DNA of 64,000 nt from Drechslerella dactyloides (taxonomy: Eukaryota > Ascomycota > Orbiliomycetes > Orbiliales > Orbiliaceae), in NCBI GenBank assembly GCA_020064725.1, contig JAGTWJ010000001.1, positions 1,860,001 through 1,924,000 on the forward strand, written 5' to 3'. The position numbers were made by a program, and so were the translations under genes. The notes under the pieces were generated by a model. That model was not told the origin of the DNA. It ran no database searches and saw nothing but the letters and a program-made list of their open reading frames with translations. Positions within the stretch are counted from its first letter, which is position 1. Each line of letters begins with the position of its first letter. Shown piece after piece: positions 57,382-64,000 of the stretch.

Positions 57382-58670
57382 ATTTGAACGCCTACACATC
57401 TCACCGAAGTGCTGTGCAGACCTGCATCCACATGCATCTTGGGAGCGGATTAGACTCGGTGGTAATTAGTGGGTTATTGGCGTTACGGCGTCTTGTATAT
57501 AAACTCCAGACATCCACTAAGCTAAGATTTCCGGTCATCTCGCATATCTTGAATAAGTACTTAAGCACAGTCAAAATGCCCATTCAGTCCATCCTCACCG
57601 CCAGAAATTCATTCGGCCATGTTGCAGAATGGACAATGCCGGCGAGATGCAGGCACCACAGAACGAGGGCAGCATATATCACCGCGAGACGCGTCTACCT
57701 ACCTCGTTGAGCTTGATCGAACCCCTGTCAGCTGCATGCTTTACGAGAAAGACACAACGACGCCTCGGTCACAGCATTCCAGTACGTGAATACGATTCAA
57801 ATATCGCTGTCGTCTGGGTGCCGCGCAGGGGCCGCGCCGGTCCGGACTTGGCACCCAAGATCTCGCGTTACACACGCCTAATCCACGACAGCTCACCGCG
57901 GACAATCAGACGAAGATTTCCACCTCGCAATCGGACTTTCTATAAGAGTCGAGCCGTATTCCGACTGTCTCAAGGCGAAACTATGCACAGAGCGAATCCA
58001 ACCGTCCAGTGATACCAGCGTACGCGTACCGGCCAATTGGTGAAAGCAGCTGCGTGGCCCTGACTCGCATCCCGACTGCGAATTCAACGGCACCTTCCGG
58101 CAACGTCCTGCATCTATCCGAGCCGGACACCAACGTTGCACTGCTCGGCCACAGCTACCGTGAAGGATCCGCTCGCAGAACTCAATCGAACACTGTTGTC
58201 TGCACCCATTACTAATAATCCCGGCTGCTGGAATATCGACTCCGGGTCTGCCAATTCACAGATTGATCGAGCTACGTTTCAGCATTAGCAGGAACTCCCA
58301 ACCGCCTAGGTGAAGTATACGTATACCTCATGGACATGATCGATCTCGAGCTCTGCTCCGTTCTGCTATAAAGACGCTCTTCCCGCCAGCCCGAACGAAC
58401 TACTACAAATTGCCGCATGCGAACCGACAGTCGGACAAACTTAACAATTGTTGCACTGCCGCTCCGGATCGAACTCTGCAGACTGACCTCCACGCCCGCC
58501 CCAATCGGCTCAATTGATCGAGCTAGCTCTCAATCCGTATCTTCTCCTGTTACGTTACACATCCAGGCTTGCATCCGCCAATCTAAATCCCTCACCGCGT
58601 GGCCGGCTGGGATACGTACATACAGAAATAATCCCATTGTTATCGACCTCTATCAGCGGAACCCGGAGCC
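57382..58670. other. Intergenic region SLD5 - decarboxylase
   Basis: About 1.3 kb. Plus-strand frames at 57629-58012 and 58417-58794 have no domain and the second overlaps the decarboxylase first exon in another frame. Nothing supported. Confidence 0.45.
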
Positions 58671-60805
58671 ATGGATTCGTCGCAGTTCCGAGAAGCGGCG
58701 CACACTGCCATTGACCAGAGTTTGTCTGACCCGCTTGCGTTTTTTTCCAGAAGGACCCACCGCTGAAGCTCGAGCTTATATCGACCTCCTTTGATACACG
58801 AATGCACATGCACATGCGCATCCATACTATTCCGACTTTTATATAGATCGGATTACAATGATAGTTGGATGATCTAATAAGGTGGCTAACGCGCTGCGAT
58901 ATCGCTAGTTATCGACTACTATGAAAACATCCGCGACCGCCGCGTGCTGTCCGAGGTACAGCCAGGGTACCTGCGCGAGCTGATCCCGCCGGGCATCCCG
59001 CAGACCGGCGAGAAGTGGGAGGACATCCGGCGCGACATTGAGGCCAAAATCATGCCAGGCCTGACGCATTGGTAAGGTCTCGTTCTTCTTTCCGTCAATT
59101 GAAATTTGGAACTCCAGCATCCAGTGCGGATATATCGGGTCGAAATTTAAATTCCAACGCAACGGCCCGCGAATGAATTTGCGGCTGCGATTTCTTCTGT
59201 CAATACGGTATCACCGCCAGGAATTATCCATATGGTTGGATGGAGAACTCACGTCACGGCATCGATGTATATATCGGGGAATAACAGCTGACAAGAAAGT
59301 ACAGGCAATCGCCAAACTTCCTCGCCTTCTTCCCTGCAAACTCCTCCTACCCAGGCATGCTCGGTGACATGTACTCTGCCGCCTTCACCTGCGCCGCCTT
59401 CAACTGGCAATGCTCCCCCGCCGTTACCGAGCTAGAAACTATCGTCCTCGACAACGTCGCCCGCCTCGTTCATCTCCCTGAGGAATTCCACTCAGCCGGT
59501 GAAGGCGGTGGCGTGATCCAGGGCACTGCCTCTGAGGCAATCGTTGTCGTGGTCGTTGCGGCGCGAGACCGGTATATCGCGCAGAGCAAGGCCAATTGGG
59601 CAGCGGAAGGACTCAACGAGGACGAGATTGAGGAGAAGGTGTGCACGTTGCGTGGACGGCTGGTCGCGCTGGGGAGCGACCAGGCGCACAGCTCGACGAA
59701 GAAGGCGGCGATGATTGCCGGTGTCCGGTGCGAGACCATCGAGACGGCAATGGGGGATTATAGACTCACCGGGGAGCGCCTAACCGCCAAGATTGCGGAC
59801 CTGCAAGCACGGGGCCTCGTCCCTTTCTACCTCACCGCCACGATGGGTGCGTACTTACATACTTCCATCCCAACCTGAACATCAATATAAAAACACCCAC
59901 CCTGTAGCACGCCGATAGATAGCATCTAACAATCAACTATACATACAGGCACCACGCCAACCTGCGCCACCGACGACTTCCCCTCCCTCGCCGCCGCCCT
60001 CGCCGCACACCACACCCCCACGTCGCCCAAAATCTGGACGCACATCGACGCCGCATACGCCGGCGCTGCGCTCGTCCTCCCGGAATTCGCGCACCTCCCA
60101 GCAACCTTCGCCTTCGCCGACTCCTTCAACTTCAACATGCACAAATGGCTCCTCACAAACTTCGACTGCAGCTGCCTGTACGTCCGGCGCCGGCGAGACC
60201 TCACCGACGCGCTGAGCATCACGCCAGCCTACCTGCGCAACGAGTACAGCGAAAGCGGGCTCGTCACCGACTACCGCGACTGGCAGATCCCGCTCGGCCG
60301 CCGCTTCCGCAGTCTAAAGGCATGGTTCGTCACGCGCAGCTATGGCGTCGACGGGCTCGTTGCGCACGTACGCAAGTCGATGGACTGTGGGAAGGCGTTT
60401 ACCGCGCTGGTGACGGCGGATAGCAAGCGGTACACGCTCGTCGCGGAGCCAGCGTACGCGCTGAATGTGGTGCGTGTCAACCCTCCGCCGGGGAGTGTCA
60501 CCGCGGCGGAAGATGGGCTGGAATACGGCAAGCGCAGCAACGAGGTTACGAGAAAGGTCGCGGAGAGGATCAATCGGGAGGGGAAGATCTTCATCACTTC
60601 GACGGTGCTGGGGAAGGGCGAGGAGAGCGTAACGGCCATTCGCGTCGTCGGCGGAGCACCAGGAGTACAAGTTGCGGATTTGGAGAATGCGTATCGTGTT
60701 ATATCGGATGTTGTGGACGCGGTTTGGGCGGAAGAGGTCGCGGCGGAGACACCACCGGCGGAGACAGCCCAGGCGAAGGAGCAGGTTGAGCTGCAAGCAG
60801 TCTGA
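58671..60805 (+). CDS. Group II PLP-dependent aromatic-L-amino-acid decarboxylase
   Basis: Cytosolic PLP enzyme that removes CO2 from an aromatic amino acid (tyrosine, DOPA, tryptophan or phenylalanine), giving the amine. Four exons: 58671-58719, 58909-59071, 59305-59846 and 59949-60805; introns 58720-58908, 59072-59304 and 59847-59948; 536 residues. The assembled N-terminus MDSSQFREAAHTAIDQIIDY, YENIRDRRVLSEVQPGYL is a close family match and fixes the start. Exon 2 ends in LTHW and exon 3 opens QSPNFLAFFPANSSYPGMLG. The PLP lysine is in NMHKW; the pyridine-binding aspartate is in WTHIDAAYAG; GTTPTCATDD lies between. The first donor is GTTTGT (weak) and the first two introns are long (189 and 233 bp). 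The C-terminal 30 residues are a Glu/Ala-rich extension. Substrate specificity cannot be read directly. Confidence 0.92.
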
Positions 60806-63800
60806 AGATGTGTCTATACACCAGGCATTCATCAATTATAAATATGTAAATATACAAGTAATATATCGAGATACCGAAGCAGTCGATGTTGGGGTACGTC
60901 GCACAGGCACGTAGTTGATGTGTTCGATTGGCTTACATGCACAGGGAATCTACTGCAGTCGCGATTCGACGCGTCGACGTTCCGCCGGGCCGTATCTTTT
61001 ACCATTCATCATCTATCGGTTGCGCATGCACAATCTATCGCATATATAATCACTATCTGTGCTCTATGCATGGGCGGCTCCGTCACTGTCACTATCACCC
61101 GACGCACATAAGCAATCTGCATAACAGCTGAGAGTTAGTGTAGGCACGTTGCACAAGTCTGACTGGTCAAGTTAGCTTAGCATGCATAGCCAGCGATAGT
61201 CTCGAGAACCCTGACCCAGCGATAAGATACTCGAGTAGATATGGGTGCTAGCGTACAGCATCCAGTCCAGCCTGTGTGAATAAATTTTTCGATGGTGATC
61301 TTTACGAGGTACGCCGCAGCATGTATGCAGCAGCATGCAAAGCCCCGCGCCTCTGTATGATAAGTAACGATAACCCTGCAAGTGCAGGCAAGCAGAAGGC
61401 TATCGATGTGACGCTATATATCCGGCGGATATAGCTTTACACCTGCAGCTTTTCACACGGATCCCAGCACGTACGCCGGATCAACCGGCTGTTCGCTGGG
61501 ATTGCAGAATCCAGATTATGTACGAACGGCACGACAGCGGCCCCTGTCCCTGTACCGACATATCCTGCCGACGCATATACATAATAGTTTGAGAAAGCTA
61601 GCCAAGTTCCAAGTTTCCTCCCCCGAGAGGGCCGCGGAGATCATGCCCGCGGCGTACACGAACCAAGGAAACTTGCCTATCATGCATACTTCCACCCGCA
61701 ACCTCAAGATATTTGGGAAATATTCAACTGCGCAAAATGCAGGTGGGGGGCATAGCTTAGATGGTACAGCTCGATTGACTGCACGATTACACTGCATACG
61801 CGTAGCTACGCGGATACGCACGCTGTATGCTTGCTATACTGTATGCAGCGTGGTCCAGGGCATCCCACGCTCGGCGAGACTCCATCGGCGTCGGTGCGAT
61901 CGCGCCAGTCTGTTTATATTTAGTGTTCGCTTGGAAGTAAGTACAGACACTCACTGTGGTTTATTAGTCGGTGGCTTGAGGTTTTGGCTATTATTACCTG
62001 TTTTGTCGAATAATGGTATTGGGTACTAGGTGTGGGTAGTAATGTCACTTGGCTAGCGGCGGTCGAGCATATTCTCTGTTGCCAGTCTCGATACTACAAC
62101 TATCCTAGTACACTCAGGCTGCACCTGTGGCACAGACGGACAAATTTTGTAGACATACAAAGAAATAGGTGCTGCTGACAAGTTAAGCGTTGGTTGCTTT
62201 TGGGAGCTCAGCTGCTGGAGAATAAGCTACGTCTACGATAATCCCGGTAGGCATCCGCTAAGCAGACATCTAGGCTTTAAACGGCCTCAATATGATGTAT
62301 TCCCATGCTATTAGCGAGGTCTGCTTAAAAAAACTACTATATTTTATGACATCCTGATATAACGCACAGCTAGTACAGTGGCGTCTCGTCAAGCCGAAAG
62401 CCAGGGTATTCTCGATAACCCCAGGTATCGGCCGCTCTCGAACATCTAGAAGCTGTTAAATTTAAAATTTTGATTCACGAGCAAGGGTCCATTTTGCCAC
62501 AGCCTACTATCGAATTAACCAATCCTGACAGCGGCATGTTCCCTGCTACTCGACCGCGGTCGATCAATTCCTGGGGTTTTAAAACAGGTTTTTTTCTGTC
62601 CCTTGTCTGCAGCTGTCCAGATGTTAAATCTCTCCAATCGATGAATTCGATCGTTGGGGTCAACGATTTCGTGACCGACGGGGAGTAATCAGTACCCGAC
62701 CGGATCGACCGGTCGTGTGTCCTAATTCTAGAGAAAATTGCGTAGCTGGATCCTCGCAATTACGACTTGCGCGTTTGTCAACTACCAGGAGCGCTGTCGA
62801 TAGCAGCATGCTAGTTTCGTACCGCATATGCCACGAATAGTAATAAAAGAGGCACTCACCTCGACCGATTGAGCGTCCTATTCTCCGGTAACGGTGCGGA
62901 GGCAAGTAAAGCCTTAGCAAGCTAGCTGCCGAGAATCGCCTATCGGAGTCGGCGGCTAGCTAGTTATAGCATTGTTCACAGCTCGCGGGTTACGTCCGAA
63001 AATTAATGGCAGCGGTGCAGATCTATAGCTAGCTCTATAGCTCTAGCATGGCCATGAGGAGAGCTTTGCCCGGAGTACAGTGTCTATCTCGGCTCCGTGC
63101 TCGGCGGCCCGCCCGGTACGCACTGCGGGTATCCTGTTCGGGGCACCGCTCATTCTGAATACGCGAGTAAGCGAACGCTGGATGCAAGCAAGATTGTCGG
63201 TATAGTTCATGCTTCCAAGACTTGCAAGGCAGCGGGCGAACGAGCGGGGCCGCTGGATATTTTCAATCCATTGATTCATGACCTCAGCAGGCGTCCAAGC
63301 ATGCGTGCATGCAGGCATTCAGTTTGCACCATTGCGTGCTCCCTTCAGCCAAAGTCGTCAATTTAATTCCGCAAGGCTGTCAAACTCACCCACAATGCAT
63401 CGATCGGACGCACGCCCACTGCACAGTATCCGGATCAACTATCAACATGGATTATCTTTCATCCTATTACTCGAAAGAATCACTGATGATGCAGCGTGCA
63501 TGAATGGAATGCATGCATGCATGCACCAACCGAGCCGCGTGGGGTGTCCAGTGGTCCAGTCCAGTCACGCCCTCGGCCTCGGCGTACGATGGCTGGCGGG
63601 CGTACCGCATGCGCGCAGTTACAAAACGCACAGACACCGCCATTTGTATTAAATATTCGTCTCGCCGGCCAGACGCCTTCCTTTGGCTGCGAATATTAAA
63701 TATACTTAAATACGGAATACGTGGATCAATGACAAATGCACAGATGAGCGCTTGTGCCCCTCATTTCCACGCACGAGTCCGTGGATAAGTACCTTAATGT

Positions 63801-64000
63801 CGGACAATCTGTATTCACATGAACTGTCGCAAATTGTATTGTATAACAATTACATGTTACCAAGGTAATAACGACTATACTGTCAAAGTTATTTTGTGTC
63901 CAGACCGCCTTCAGCAAATTCAGTTTCGCTAGCCGTAGTTGGTCTCGGGGCCGTAGTAGGTGGTTACTACATATACGCATATTTAGAGAAGAAGAAAAGA
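60806..64000. other. 3.2 kb gene-free right end
   Basis: No gene supported. Frames are short; the longest (61502-62029 plus, 62475-62759 minus, 63278-63652 plus) have no motif. The stretch has several self-complementary short words such as CTAGCTAG (62953-62963) and GCATGCATGC (63511-63520). No terminal repeat, tRNA or transposase signature recognised. Confidence 0.45.
63509..63525. repeat. (ATGC)4 palindromic microsatellite
   Basis: ATGC repeated four times plus one base. Every unit is self-complementary with its neighbour, so the run can form a hairpin. No function inferred. Confidence 0.8.

Noticed and set aside
61749..61830. tRNA-like A-box (TAGCTTAGATGGTA) near 61753
   Set aside because: No matching B-box (GGTTCGA) within tRNA distance and the expected anticodon stem does not pair.
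1..64000. CRISPR arrays, IS elements or prokaryotic operons
   Set aside because: The window is clearly fungal nuclear DNA with spliceosomal introns; no regularly spaced repeats were seen.

Overview
The window is nuclear DNA of a filamentous ascomycete (Pezizomycotina). The evidence is short introns (mostly 50-80 bp) with GTANGT-type donors and CTAAC-like branch points, compact genes on both strands without operons, and families that are fungal or fungal-expanded: an IPI1/JIP5/ESS2/SLD5 housekeeping set, a rhodopsin-domain membrane protein, a P450, a NACHT-ankyrin STAND protein and Ser/Thr-rich secreted proteins. The class cannot be fixed from sequence reading alone. I rebuilt exon-intron structures by hand; nearly all gene models below give an in-frame total length, and the introns are listed in each entry.

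Layout. 0-12 kb: the mitochondrial presequence protease CYM1, a hypothetical protein, an F-box protein, GAR transformylase (ADE8) divergent from ribosomal protein eL36, eL38, and a NAT9-type acetyltransferase. 12-18 kb: two secreted low-complexity proteins. One is Thr/Ser-rich with a Cys-rich C-terminal domain; the other carries a 24-bp coding minisatellite. 18.7-27 kb: IPI1 (Rix1 complex), a 1303-residue NACHT-ankyrin NLR-like protein, and a GVP36-like BAR protein built from several micro-exons. 28-41 kb: a membrane-anchored AMP-ligase-like protein with a degenerate P-loop, a seven-helix rhodopsin-domain protein, a 3.5 kb gene desert, a large single-exon conserved-looking unknown, and a cytochrome P450 with an oversized intron.

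43.4-57.4 kb is a dense housekeeping block: JIP5, DPH2, ESS2/BIS1, an ACSF3-like mitochondrial acyl-CoA synthetase, ALG10, a Cys-rich single-pass protein, TAF8 and GINS subunit SLD5. Several pairs share short divergent promoters (ADE8/RPL36, ESS2/ACSF3-like, ALG10/Cys-rich protein, TAF8/SLD5). The last gene, at 58.7-60.8 kb, is a group II PLP-dependent aromatic amino acid decarboxylase. The final 3.2 kb has no gene I can support.

The genes do not form one pathway. Several serve ribosome production or translation (eL36, eL38, IPI1, JIP5, DPH2). The accessory genes (NLR-like protein, secreted repeat protein, rhodopsin-domain protein, P450) sit in or beside the gene-poor stretches. I saw no CRISPR array, rRNA, convincing tRNA or intact transposon. 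The strongest candidates for something new are the NLR-like protein with its long unassigned linker, the repeat secreted protein, the pseudo-AMP-ligase and the unassigned 666-residue protein; none amounts to a clearly new multi-gene system.
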